From assembly GCA_900322175.1 (NCBI GenBank), contig ONYZ01000024.1:1-34576 (forward strand): 34,576 bases of DNA, given 5' to 3'. The notes beneath the pieces are model-generated. The model was not told the origin of the DNA, searched no databases, and saw only the letters and a program-made list of their open reading frames with translations. Numbering within the stretch: position 1 is the first letter of the stretch; every line of letters starts with the position of its first letter. Source of the stretch: an uncultured Prevotella sp. GTDB lineage: Bacteria; Bacteroidota; Bacteroidia; Bacteroidales; Bacteroidaceae. The position numbers were made by a program, and so were the translations under genes. This document shows, piece by piece, positions 17,125-24,807 of the stretch.

Positions 17125-19788
17125 ATGTTGACAGCAAATGAGATTCGCGACTCATATAAGAAGTTTTTCGAGTCGAAACAGCACGCTATCGTACCATCAG
17201 CTCCTATGGTTATCAAGGACGACCCCACGCTGATGTTTACGAATGCAGGTATGAACCAATGGAAAGATATCATACTTGGGACTCGTGACCCAGAGCCACG
17301 CCGTCGAGCGGATACCCAGAAGTGCCTGCGTGTTAGCGGTAAGCACAACGACCTCGAGGAGGTTGGCCACGATACATACCACCACACCATGTTCGAGATG
17401 CTTGGCAACTGGAGCTTCGGCGACTATTTCAAAGAGGGTGCCATCGATATGGCTTGGGAGTATCTGGTAGATGTGCTCAAACTGAATCCTGAGGATCTCT
17501 ACGTAACAGTATTCGAGGGTTCACCTGAGGAGAACATCCCCCGCGATGACGAAGCTGCCAAGTACTGGGCCAAGCATGTTCCCGAGGATCACATCATAAA
17601 CGGAAATAAGCACGATAACTTCTGGGAGATGGGCGATACAGGCCCCTGCGGACCTTGCTCTGAGATTCATGTAGATTCTCGTACTCCCGAACAGAAGGCT
17701 GCCAGTGGCAAGACCGGTCGCGAACTGGTAAATCAGGACGACCCACAGGTTATCGAGATTTGGAACATCGTGTTCATGCAGTTCAACCGTAAGGCTGACG
17801 GTTCACTTGAGCCTCTGTCGATGAACGTTATCGATACCGGTATGGGATTTGAGCGTCTAGTCCGCATGATGCAGGGCAAGCACTCTAACTACGACACCGA
17901 TGTGTTCCAGCCCATCATCAAGGCCGAGCAGCAGATTACCGGTCTGAAATACTATACTTTCGAGGAAGAGACAGAAGACCCTATCAGCAAGGAGCAGGAT
18001 GATATCAACGTAGCTATGCGCGTTTGCGCCGACCACCTGCGTGCAGTATCATTCTCTATCGCCGATGGTCAGCTGCCTTCAAACGCGAAGGCCGGTTATG
18101 TCATCCGCCGAATCCTGCGCCGTGCAGTGCGCTACGCATATACCTTCCTCGGACAGAAGGACGGTTTCCTTCACAAACTCGTTCCAACACTCGTTGCCGA
18201 GATGGGCGATGCATTCCCCGAGCTGAAGGCTCAGCAGCTGCTTATCACCAAGGTTATCAAGGAGGAGGAGGATTCATTCCTGCGCACTCTTGAGAAGGGT
18301 ATCGGTATGCTCAACGATGCTATGGACAAACTTAAGGCTGAGGGCAAGAACGAGCTGGATGGCGTTCAGGCATTCCGTCTGTTCGATACCTATGGATTCC
18401 CTCTCGACCTTACAGAACTTATCTGTCGCGAGAACGGCTTCACCGTCAACGAGGAGCAGTTCAACGTTGAGATGCAGAAACAGAAGGATCGTGCCCGCAA
18501 TGCAGCTGCTGTCGAGAACAGCGACTGGGTAGAACTGGCTCAGGGCGAACAACAGTTCGTAGGCTATGACTACACAGAATATGAGTGCCATATCCTGCGC
18601 TACCGCAAGGTAACACAGAAGAAGAACGAGTTCTACGAGCTTGTATTCGACAATACCCCTTTCTATGGTGAGATGGGTGGTCAGGTAGGCGATTGCGGAG
18701 TCATCTGCAACGAGGCTGAAACAATCGACATCATCGACTCTAAGCGCGAGAACGGACAGACCGTACATATCGTCAAGCAATTACCAAAGGAGCCCGCAGC
18801 CCAGTTCATGGCTTGTGTTGATACAGATAAGCGCTACGCTTCGGCAGCCAACCACACAGCAACCCACCTACTCGATTATGCACTAAAACAGATTTTGGGT
18901 GATCATGTAGAGCAGAAAGGATCGTTCGTATCGCCCGACACTCTTCGTTTTGATTTCTCACACTTCGAGAAGGTCACCGACGAGCAGTTGCGCGAGGTTG
19001 AACGTATGGTTAACGATATGATTCGCCAGGACATTCACATCGACGAGCATCGAGACGTACCATTCAATGAGGCTAAGAAACTCGGTGCTATCGCTCTGTT
19101 CGGCGAGAAGTATGGCGACAAGGTTCGTGTTGTTCGTTTCGGTCCTAGCTGCGAGTTCTGCGGTGGTATCCACGCAAGTTCTACTGGTCGAATCGGATTC
19201 TTCAAGATTATCTCTGAGAGCAGTGTTGCTGCCGGTATACGCCGTATTGAGGCCAAGACTGGTAAAGAGTGCGAGGAGTTGCTGTATCAGACTGAGGATA
19301 TCCTAAAGGCAGTCAAAGCATTCTTCAATAATGCCAAGGACCTTCAGAGCGTTATCAAGAAGTACATTGATGAGCACGATTCAATGAAGAAGGAGATTGA
19401 AGCATTTCAGGCTCAGGCTGTAGAGCGCGCCGCCAAGCAGTTGGTTGAGAAGGCTCGCGAGGTGAACGGTGTAAAGGTTGTAACAGCCGTACTGCCTATG
19501 AATCCAGCAGCCGCTAAGGATCTGGCATTCAAGATTCGCGCTGCTGTCGACAGTTCGCTGCTGTGTGTACTGGGTACTCACGACAACAACAAGCCACAGC
19601 TCAGCATCATGATGAGCGACGATATGGTAAGCAACCACGGACTGAACGCCGGACAGATGGTTCGCGAGGCCGCTAAGCTCATCCAGGGTGGTGGTGGTGG
19701 TCAGCCTCACTTTGCTCAGGCTGGCGGTAAAAACGCCGACGGACTGAGTGCAGCAGTCGACAAAGTATTAGAGTTAGCAAATCTTTAA
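17125..19788 (+). CDS. alaS: Alanine-tRNA ligase
   Basis: 887 residues, the usual length. The ATG at 17125 ([18 protein letters not shown]) matches the family N-terminus; a TTG four codons upstream is unlikely to be used. Class II motifs are in the N-terminal aminoacylation domain ([24 protein letters not shown]). The editing domain has the zinc-site elements NHTATHLL and CEFCGGIH, followed by the linker coil and a C-Ala domain ending [20 protein letters not shown]. It charges tRNA-Ala and clears mischarged Ser/Gly. It is monocistronic, flanked by its own promoter box and a terminator. Confidence 0.98.
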   Translation: MLTANEIRDSYKKFFESKQHAIVPSAPMVIKDDPTLMFTNAGMNQWKDIILGTRDPEPRRRADTQKCLRVSGKHNDLEEVGHDTYHHTMFEMLGNWSFGDYFKEGAIDMAWEYLVDVLKLNPEDLYVTVFEGSPEENIPRDDEAAKYWAKHVPEDHIINGNKHDNFWEMGDTGPCGPCSEIHVDSRTPEQKAASGKTGRELVNQDDPQVIEIWNIVFMQFNRKADGSLEPLSMNVIDTGMGFERLVRMMQGKHSNYDTDVFQPIIKAEQQITGLKYYTFEEETEDPISKEQDDINVAMRVCADHLRAVSFSIADGQLPSNAKAGYVIRRILRRAVRYAYTFLGQKDGFLHKLVPTLVAEMGDAFPELKAQQLLITKVIKEEEDSFLRTLEKGIGMLNDAMDKLKAEGKNELDGVQAFRLFDTYGFPLDLTELICRENGFTVNEEQFNVEMQKQKDRARNAAAVENSDWVELAQGEQQFVGYDYTEYECHILRYRKVTQKKNEFYELVFDNTPFYGEMGGQVGDCGVICNEAETIDIIDSKRENGQTVHIVKQLPKEPAAQFMACVDTDKRYASAANHTATHLLDYALKQILGDHVEQKGSFVSPDTLRFDFSHFEKVTDEQLREVERMVNDMIRQDIHIDEHRDVPFNEAKKLGAIALFGEKYGDKVRVVRFGPSCEFCGGIHASSTGRIGFFKIISESSVAAGIRRIEAKTGKECEELLYQTEDILKAVKAFFNNAKDLQSVIKKYIDEHDSMKKEIEAFQAQAVERAAKQLVEKAREVNGVKVVTAVLPMNPAAAKDLAFKIRAAVDSSLLCVLGTHDNNKPQLSIMMSDDMVSNHGLNAGQMVREAAKLIQGGGGGQPHFAQAGGKNADGLSAAVDKVLELANL

Positions 19789-19797
19789 ATATTCCAG

Positions 19798-19824
19798 TAG
19801 GGTTGGCAATTGCCAACCCTATTT
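19798..19824 (+). terminator. Terminator after alaS
   Basis: A perfect 24-bp palindrome (19798-19821; arms TAGGGTTGGCAA and TTGCCAACCCTA) starts 10 bases after the alaS stop and is followed by TTT. In RNA the centre would open into a small loop, leaving about 10 paired bases. The U-tract is short. Confidence 0.8.
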
Positions 19825-19863
19825 AAATTATCTTAATTATTCTTTTATTTCGTCTTTTTTTTA

Positions 19864-19871
19864 TACCTTTG
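19864..19871 (+). promoter_or_regulatory. Probable -7 box for the topoisomerase gene
   Basis: TACCTTTG matches TAnnTTTG, 29 bases before the ATG at 19901, after a T-rich stretch. No TTTG -33 element is evident. Confidence 0.5.
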
Positions 19872-19900
19872 CAGGCAAACTGAAAACCCCGTTAAAGAAA

Positions 19901-22573
19901 ATGGATGACGAAATAAAAGATGTACAAGAGTCGGAACAGCATACCGACTATAAACCAAGCAACCGTTTTGATGCCGCAGCGGTTCACCATCTTAGCGGCA
20001 TGTACCAGAACTGGTTCCTGGATTACGCCAGCTACGTAATCCTAGAACGTGCCGTACCCCATCTGGGTGACGGACTGAAACCCGTGCAGCGACGCATACT
20101 CCACTCGATGAAACGAATGGATGATGGTCGATATAATAAGGTGGCCAACATCGTAGGACATACGATGCAGTTCCACCCTCATGGCGATGCATCTATCGGT
20201 GATGCACTGGTACAGTTAGGACAGAAGGACCTGCTCATCGACACACAGGGTAACTGGGGAAACATACTTACAGGTTCTAGTGCTGCAGCTCCGCGATATA
20301 TCGAGGCTAGACTGAGTAAGTTCGCACTCGACACGGTGTTCAACCCCAAAACTACTGAGTGGAAGATGTCGTACGACGGACGAAACAAGGAGCCTATCAC
20401 ACTTCCTGTTAAGTTCCCGTTGTTATTGGCACAGGGTGCTGAAGGTATCGCTGTTGGACTGAGTTCAAAAATTCTGCCGCACAACTTCTGCGAGATTTGC
20501 GACGCCGCCATAAGCTACTTACACGAGCAGCCATTCCAGCTCTACCCCGACTTCCCTACTAGTGGAAGCATTGACGTATCAAAATACAACGACGGTCAGC
20601 GCGGCGGTGTGATAAAAGTACGTGCCAAGATTGAAAAGATAGACCAAAAGACACTGGTTATCCGCGAAATTCCATTCTCAAAGACTTCAGAGACTCTACA
20701 GGATTCGATAGTTAAGGCCATTGAGAAAGGTAAAATCAAGGCCCGCAAGGTTGAAGACCTGACTGCTGCCGAAGTTGAGATTCAGGTTCACCTGGCTCCA
20801 GGCGTCTCAAGCGACAAGACAATTGATGCTCTCTATGCATTTACCGATTGTGAGGTTAGCATCTCACCTAACTGTTGTGTCATCGAGGATAACAAACCTC
20901 AGTTCCTCACCGTGAGTGATGTGCTGCGCCACTCGGTGGATCGCACCAAGGATCTTATCCGACAAGAACTCGAGATACGTAAGGGCGAACTGCTGGAGCA
21001 GCTACATTTCCAGTCATTAGAGCGCATCTTCATCGAGGAACGTATCTATAAGGACAAGGAATTTGAACAGGCTCCCAATGTAGATGCCGTTTGCGAACAT
21101 ATCGACGAGCGACTCACGCCTTACTACCCACAGTTTATTCGCGAGGTAACCAAGGACGATATCCTGAAACTGCTCGAAATCAAGATGCAGCGCATCCTGA
21201 AGTTTAATAAGGACAAGGCCGATGAGTTGATGGCACGCCTTAAGGCGGAGATAGAAGAGATTGACCGCGACCTGGCCAACCTAACTGAGGTGACTGCCAA
21301 CTGGTTTCAGTTCCTTAAGGACAAGTACGGAAAAGACCACCCAAGACTGACCGAGATACGCAACTTTGACACTATCGATTCGGCAAAGGTGGCCGAGGCC
21401 AACCAGAAGTTGTATATCAACCGCGCCGATGGATTCATCGGTACTGGTCTGAAAAAGGATGAGTTTGTATGCAACTGTTCCGACCTCGACGATGTCATCA
21501 TCTTCTACAAGGATGGAAAATACAAAATTGTACGCATAGCCGAGAAACTATTTGTAGGCAAGAACATTCTGTATGTCAACGTATTCAAGAAGAACGACTC
21601 GCGCACCATATACAACGCCGTTTACCGTGACGGAAAAAAAGGGTCATGCTTTATTAAGCGATTCAACGTTACCAGTATGACCCGCGACAAAGAGTACGAC
21701 CTGACCCAGGGTACCGATGGAAGTCGAGTAATGTACTTCACTGCCAATCCTAACGGCGAGGCTGAGATTATCAAGGTAACTCTCGATCCTTCGCAGAAGA
21801 TCAAGAAGATATTTATCGAGAAGGACTTCTCGGAGGTAATAATCAAGGGACGCGCCTCTAAGGGAAACCTTCTCACTAAATACGCAGTAACCCGCATCGG
21901 ACTGAAGAGTCACGGACATTCTACACTGGGCGGTCGCAAGGTTTGGTTCGACCCCGATGTGAACCGTCTGAACTACGACGACCACGGACAATTACTAGGC
22001 GAGTTCTTCGACGATGACCAGATTCTGATAATACTAAACAACGGTGACTACTATCTGACCAACTTCGACCTGAACAACCACTACGAGGCCAACATACTGC
22101 GCATAGAGAAGTATGACGCCGACAAGGTTTGGACGGCTGTGCTGTACGACGCCGACAATCAGGGATATCCGTATCTAAAGCGATTCCAAATGGATGCCAG
22201 CAAAAAGAAGCAGAACTGGCTATCAGAGAATACTGCATCGCAGCTATTGCTGCTAACCGATACTCCATACCCACGCCTACAGGTAACTTATGGCGGTGCC
22301 GATGCCTTCCGCGGTAGCGAGGAGATAGATGCTGAGCAGTTTATAGCAGTTAAAGGCTATAAGGCCAAAGGCAAACGACTGACCACCTATCAGCTAGAAA
22401 GCATAGTAGAGTTGGAACCCACACGGTTCCCAGAACCACCTGCCGAGCCTACAAGCTCTGATACCGAAGAGGAAGAAGAAAATCTCGACCCGGATGCTGG
22501 TAAGAGCGAGGAGCAGGTACGCGATGAACTCACCGGACAGCTAAACTTATTTGATGATGAAGATTTCAAGTAA
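19901..22573 (+). CDS. parC: DNA topoisomerase IV subunit A (GyrA/ParC family)
   Basis: 890 residues. The breakage-reunion domain has the QRDR-type loop HPHGDASIGDAL (92-103) and the catalytic tyrosine Y133 in AAAPRYIEAR. A coiled coil lies around 345-460, then a beta-pinwheel C-terminal domain (for example GRASKGNLLTKYAVTRIG) lacking a clear GyrA box QRRGGKG, which favours ParC over GyrA. It would relax and decatenate replicated chromosomes with ParE, which is not in this window. The C-terminal tail is acidic (EEEEENLDPD) and ends GQLNLFDDEDFK; QLNLF (880-884) resembles the beta-clamp-binding pentapeptide. The last 17 bases overlap the next gene. Confidence 0.93.
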   Translation: MDDEIKDVQESEQHTDYKPSNRFDAAAVHHLSGMYQNWFLDYASYVILERAVPHLGDGLKPVQRRILHSMKRMDDGRYNKVANIVGHTMQFHPHGDASIGDALVQLGQKDLLIDTQGNWGNILTGSSAAAPRYIEARLSKFALDTVFNPKTTEWKMSYDGRNKEPITLPVKFPLLLAQGAEGIAVGLSSKILPHNFCEICDAAISYLHEQPFQLYPDFPTSGSIDVSKYNDGQRGGVIKVRAKIEKIDQKTLVIREIPFSKTSETLQDSIVKAIEKGKIKARKVEDLTAAEVEIQVHLAPGVSSDKTIDALYAFTDCEVSISPNCCVIEDNKPQFLTVSDVLRHSVDRTKDLIRQELEIRKGELLEQLHFQSLERIFIEERIYKDKEFEQAPNVDAVCEHIDERLTPYYPQFIREVTKDDILKLLEIKMQRILKFNKDKADELMARLKAEIEEIDRDLANLTEVTANWFQFLKDKYGKDHPRLTEIRNFDTIDSAKVAEANQKLYINRADGFIGTGLKKDEFVCNCSDLDDVIIFYKDGKYKIVRIAEKLFVGKNILYVNVFKKNDSRTIYNAVYRDGKKGSCFIKRFNVTSMTRDKEYDLTQGTDGSRVMYFTANPNGEAEIIKVTLDPSQKIKKIFIEKDFSEVIIKGRASKGNLLTKYAVTRIGLKSHGHSTLGGRKVWFDPDVNRLNYDDHGQLLGEFFDDDQILIILNNGDYYLTNFDLNNHYEANILRIEKYDADKVWTAVLYDADNQGYPYLKRFQMDASKKKQNWLSENTASQLLLLTDTPYPRLQVTYGGADAFRGSEEIDAEQFIAVKGYKAKGKRLTTYQLESIVELEPTRFPEPPAEPTSSDTEEEEENLDPDAGKSEEQVRDELTGQLNLFDDEDFK

Positions 22574-23339
22574 GATAATTTGTTTGTGCGCGGCGATGAA
22601 CATCGCTGCTGCACAAGCACAAACATCTACTCACATGGTGGGTGCCGGCCCCACCAAGATTCTTGATACCTATCTCACACCTGAGAAATTCAGTGGCACA
22701 GGCTTTACCTATTTATATGTCAGAGACAACACCACAGCTGATAGTCTGCGACGCTGGACCACCACCATCGAACACGAACTCGACTTTTCGTCTACCAAAG
22801 ACCGTAGTGGCAATGCCAACAATCTGGAAGGCACATATAATATTTACTGGGGGCGATACTACAACCTGCACCCCATTCCCCATCTGCGATTACAAGTGGG
22901 CGCAGTTGCAAATGCCAACCTGGGATTTGTATACAATTTGACCAGCAGCAACAATCCAGCCCAAGCTCGCGCAGCCATCAATATCATGCCTAGCGCCAAG
23001 GCTGCTTACGACTTTTCGCTTACCCGTCAACGATTCACGGTCAGCTACGGGCTGATGGCCATTCTAGTCGGAGTAGGCTTCAGTCCTAACTACGGACAGT
23101 CGTACTACGAGATATTTGCTAAGGGCAACTACGACCATAACATCGTACCCACCACATTTATCTCGGCTCCCACATTTCGACAGATGGTATCTATCGACTG
23201 GCATTATAGCACCAAATGGACCTTGAGTCTGGCCTATCTAGGCAACTACCAGCAGGCCGCAGTCAACAACCTCAAGCAGCACACCTACACCAATCGATTC
23301 CTCATAGGAATCATTAGGAGTTTTGAATTCAAGAATTAA
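22557..23339 (+). CDS. DUF3316 family exported protein
   Basis: 260 residues from the second of two adjacent ATGs (22554 and 22557); a TTG at 22551 is also in frame. The start lies within the last codons of parC, so translation is probably coupled. There is a signal peptide (KIICLCAAMNIAAAQAQ), then a sequence matching DUF3316: HMVGAGPTKILDTYLTPEKFSGTG, TTTIEHELDFSSTKDRSGN, and repeated amphipathic strands rich in Tyr/Trp (YNIYWGRYYNLHPIPHL, YSTKWTLSLAYLGNYQQ). A beta-barrel outer-membrane protein is likely; no function is known. The downstream S41 lipoprotein starts 12 nt later. Confidence 0.85.
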   Translation: MKISSKIICLCAAMNIAAAQAQTSTHMVGAGPTKILDTYLTPEKFSGTGFTYLYVRDNTTADSLRRWTTTIEHELDFSSTKDRSGNANNLEGTYNIYWGRYYNLHPIPHLRLQVGAVANANLGFVYNLTSSNNPAQARAAINIMPSAKAAYDFSLTRQRFTVSYGLMAILVGVGFSPNYGQSYYEIFAKGNYDHNIVPTTFISAPTFRQMVSIDWHYSTKWTLSLAYLGNYQQAAVNNLKQHTYTNRFLIGIIRSFEFKN

Positions 23340-23437
23340 GAATTTAGAGTTATGAAATATGTAATAAGCAGAATCAAACAGTGGGCTAGCCAACTGATAG
23401 TTGGCACAACACTATTAATTCTAAATCCTTCATTCTT
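23331..23437. repeat. Inverted AT-rich repeat pair around the S41 start
   Basis: The 18-mer AAGAATTAAGAATTTAGA at 23331-23348 and its inverted copy at 23420-23437 match at 16 of 18 positions. The first copy covers the DUF3316 stop and the spacer before the S41 ATG. The second lies in the S41 coding sequence, in its signal peptide. Similar AAGAATTTAG/TTCTTAATTC words are common short intergenic repeats in Bacteroidetes genomes (from memory). Confidence 0.8.
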
Positions 23438-24392
23438 AATTTCGTGCGTCGACGAAGTCGAGCACGAGAACACCCCGCAGGGCAACTTCGAGGCATTGTG
23501 GCAGATAATAGATGAGCATTACTGTTTCTTCGATTATAAAAATATCAACTGGAACACTATATACAATATATATAAGGTACGCGCGAGCGATAAAATCAAT
23601 CGCGAGCAACTGTTTGAGGTGCTTACCGACATGCTCAGCGAATTGCGCGATGGTCATGTAAACCTTTATACGGCATTCGACTATGGCCGATATTGGAACT
23701 GGCACGAGGATTATCCCGCAAACTTTAGCGACACTTTGCAGCGTCGCTATCTGGGCACCGACTACCGGATAGCCGGCGGATTGCGGTATAAGATACTGGA
23801 TGATAACATAGGATATGTATATTACGGTAGTTTCAATTCGGCCATCGGTGAAAGTAATCTTGACGAGGTGATACAGCACCTGATGTTCTGTCAAGGAATG
23901 ATACTCGACATCCGTGGCAACGGCGGCGGCAACCTTACCTATGCCGAGAAACTGGCAGCCCGATTCTGTAACGAGAAAACTCTGGTAGGCTATATGCAGC
24001 ATAAGACCGGTAAGGGGCACAACGATTTCTCAGCTGAAGAGCCGCAATATATCGAGCCCAGCAGCAACCTTCGTTGGCAAAAACCCGTGGTACTGCTCAC
24101 CAACCGCGAAGTTTTCTCGGCAGCCAACGAATTTACCAAGTTTATGCAATGCATGCCGCAGGTAACTGTAGTAGGCGACCAGACTGGCGGCGGTAGTGGT
24201 CTGCCCTTCACAGCTACCCTACCAAATGGTTGGACTGTACGCTTCTCGGCCTGTCCCAGTTACGACCACAACCACCAACAGACCGAATTTGGCATCGCTC
24301 CCGACTATAATATAGCCATAACCGACACCGATTTCACCCGCGGAAAGGACACTATCATAGAGTACGCCCGTACATTACTACATCATAATTAA
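23352..24392 (+). CDS. S41-family peptidase, predicted lipoprotein
   Basis: 346 residues. The N-terminus is a lipoprotein signal with lipobox LISC (Cys32), so the enzyme is probably anchored in the envelope. The S41 fold is supported by LRDGHVNLY, DIRGNGGGN, the nucleophile S256 in REVFSAANEF, and DQTGGGSGLP. It lacks an obvious PDZ domain, being shorter than CtpA-type processing proteases, and is closer to the small S41 lipoproteins of Bacteroidetes. The substrate is unknown. The segment coding signal residues 23-29 is an inverted copy of an AT-rich repeat that also lies just before the ATG. Confidence 0.92.
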   Translation: MKYVISRIKQWASQLIVGTTLLILNPSFLISCVDEVEHENTPQGNFEALWQIIDEHYCFFDYKNINWNTIYNIYKVRASDKINREQLFEVLTDMLSELRDGHVNLYTAFDYGRYWNWHEDYPANFSDTLQRRYLGTDYRIAGGLRYKILDDNIGYVYYGSFNSAIGESNLDEVIQHLMFCQGMILDIRGNGGGNLTYAEKLAARFCNEKTLVGYMQHKTGKGHNDFSAEEPQYIEPSSNLRWQKPVVLLTNREVFSAANEFTKFMQCMPQVTVVGDQTGGGSGLPFTATLPNGWTVRFSACPSYDHNHQQTEFGIAPDYNIAITDTDFTRGKDTIIEYARTLLHHN

Positions 24393-24400
24393 TGTTTTTA

Positions 24401-24468
24401 CCTACGGATTTTACAGATTATACGAATTATCTCAATAAAAAATCAGTAAAATTCGTAAAATCCGTAGG
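24401..24468. repeat. Nested inverted repeat upstream of tRNA-Leu
   Basis: Outer arms CCTACGGATTTTAC (24401-24414) and its perfect complement (24455-24468), with an inner pair TACGAATT (24421-24428) and AATTCGTA (24450-24457); the inner and outer right arms overlap by three bases. It starts eight bases after the S41 stop and could end that transcript. The ACGGATTTTACGAATT-type words are characteristic of dispersed Bacteroidetes repeats. The rest of this 125-nt gap holds only the tRNA promoter box. Confidence 0.85.
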
Positions 24469-24487
24469 CTATATCAAAAAAAAGTAT

Positions 24488-24495
24488 TATCTTTG
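24488..24495 (+). promoter_or_regulatory. Probable -7 box for tRNA-Leu
   Basis: TATCTTTG matches TAnnTTTG, 22 bases before the tRNA 5' end. No clear -33 box is visible because the preceding bases belong to the inverted repeat. Confidence 0.55.
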
Positions 24496-24517
24496 CACCC
24501 GCAAACTATCTAAAACT

Positions 24518-24598
24518 GCGCCTGTGGCGGAATTGGTAGACGCGCTAGACTTAGGATCTAGTGTTTACGACGTGCAGGTTCGAGTCCTGTCAGGCGCA
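24518..24598 (+). tRNA. tRNA-Leu (anticodon UAG)
   Basis: The 7-bp acceptor stem GCGCCTG (24518-24524) pairs with CAGGCGC (24591-24597), followed by discriminator A. The anticodon stem CTAGA/TCTAG encloses loop CTTAGGA with anticodon TAG (24552-24554). A long variable arm (class II) and the T-loop GGTTCGAGTCC are present, so the leucine identity is secure. The 3' CCA is not encoded (CAA follows the discriminator). An open frame reading through this region is an artefact. Confidence 0.97.
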
Positions 24599-24704
24599 CA
24601 ATATTACTTAAACTTTTAAAACAATGACTTTAAACGACAAAACTACCATATTATTAGTATTTAAGCAGGAATTTGCGCTTTTTTGAAAAAAAAACTAAAA
24701 AATA

Positions 24705-24736
24705 CTTGCAAGTTTCGGATTTATTTCCTACTTTTG
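24705..24736 (+). promoter_or_regulatory. Promoter of the lipoprotein-OmpA operon
   Basis: CTTG at 24705-24708 (TTTG-like -33), a 20-bp spacer and TACTTTTG at 24729-24736 form a good Bacteroidetes promoter. Transcription should start near 24741, giving a leader of about 67 nt that is almost entirely A/T before the ATG at 24808. Long A/T-rich leaders without a Shine-Dalgarno are typical of strongly translated Bacteroidetes genes. The rest of the 209-nt gap shows no gene. Confidence 0.75.
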
Positions 24737-24807
24737 TCAACGAATTGTATATATTATCCTACGACATATAGTTTTATTTATTTGTTTAATTATAATTTTT
24801 TAGTTCA

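Noticed and set aside
24392-24619. A 75-residue frame after the S41 gene
   Set aside because: It runs through an inverted repeat and the whole tRNA-Leu and has no family or start support.
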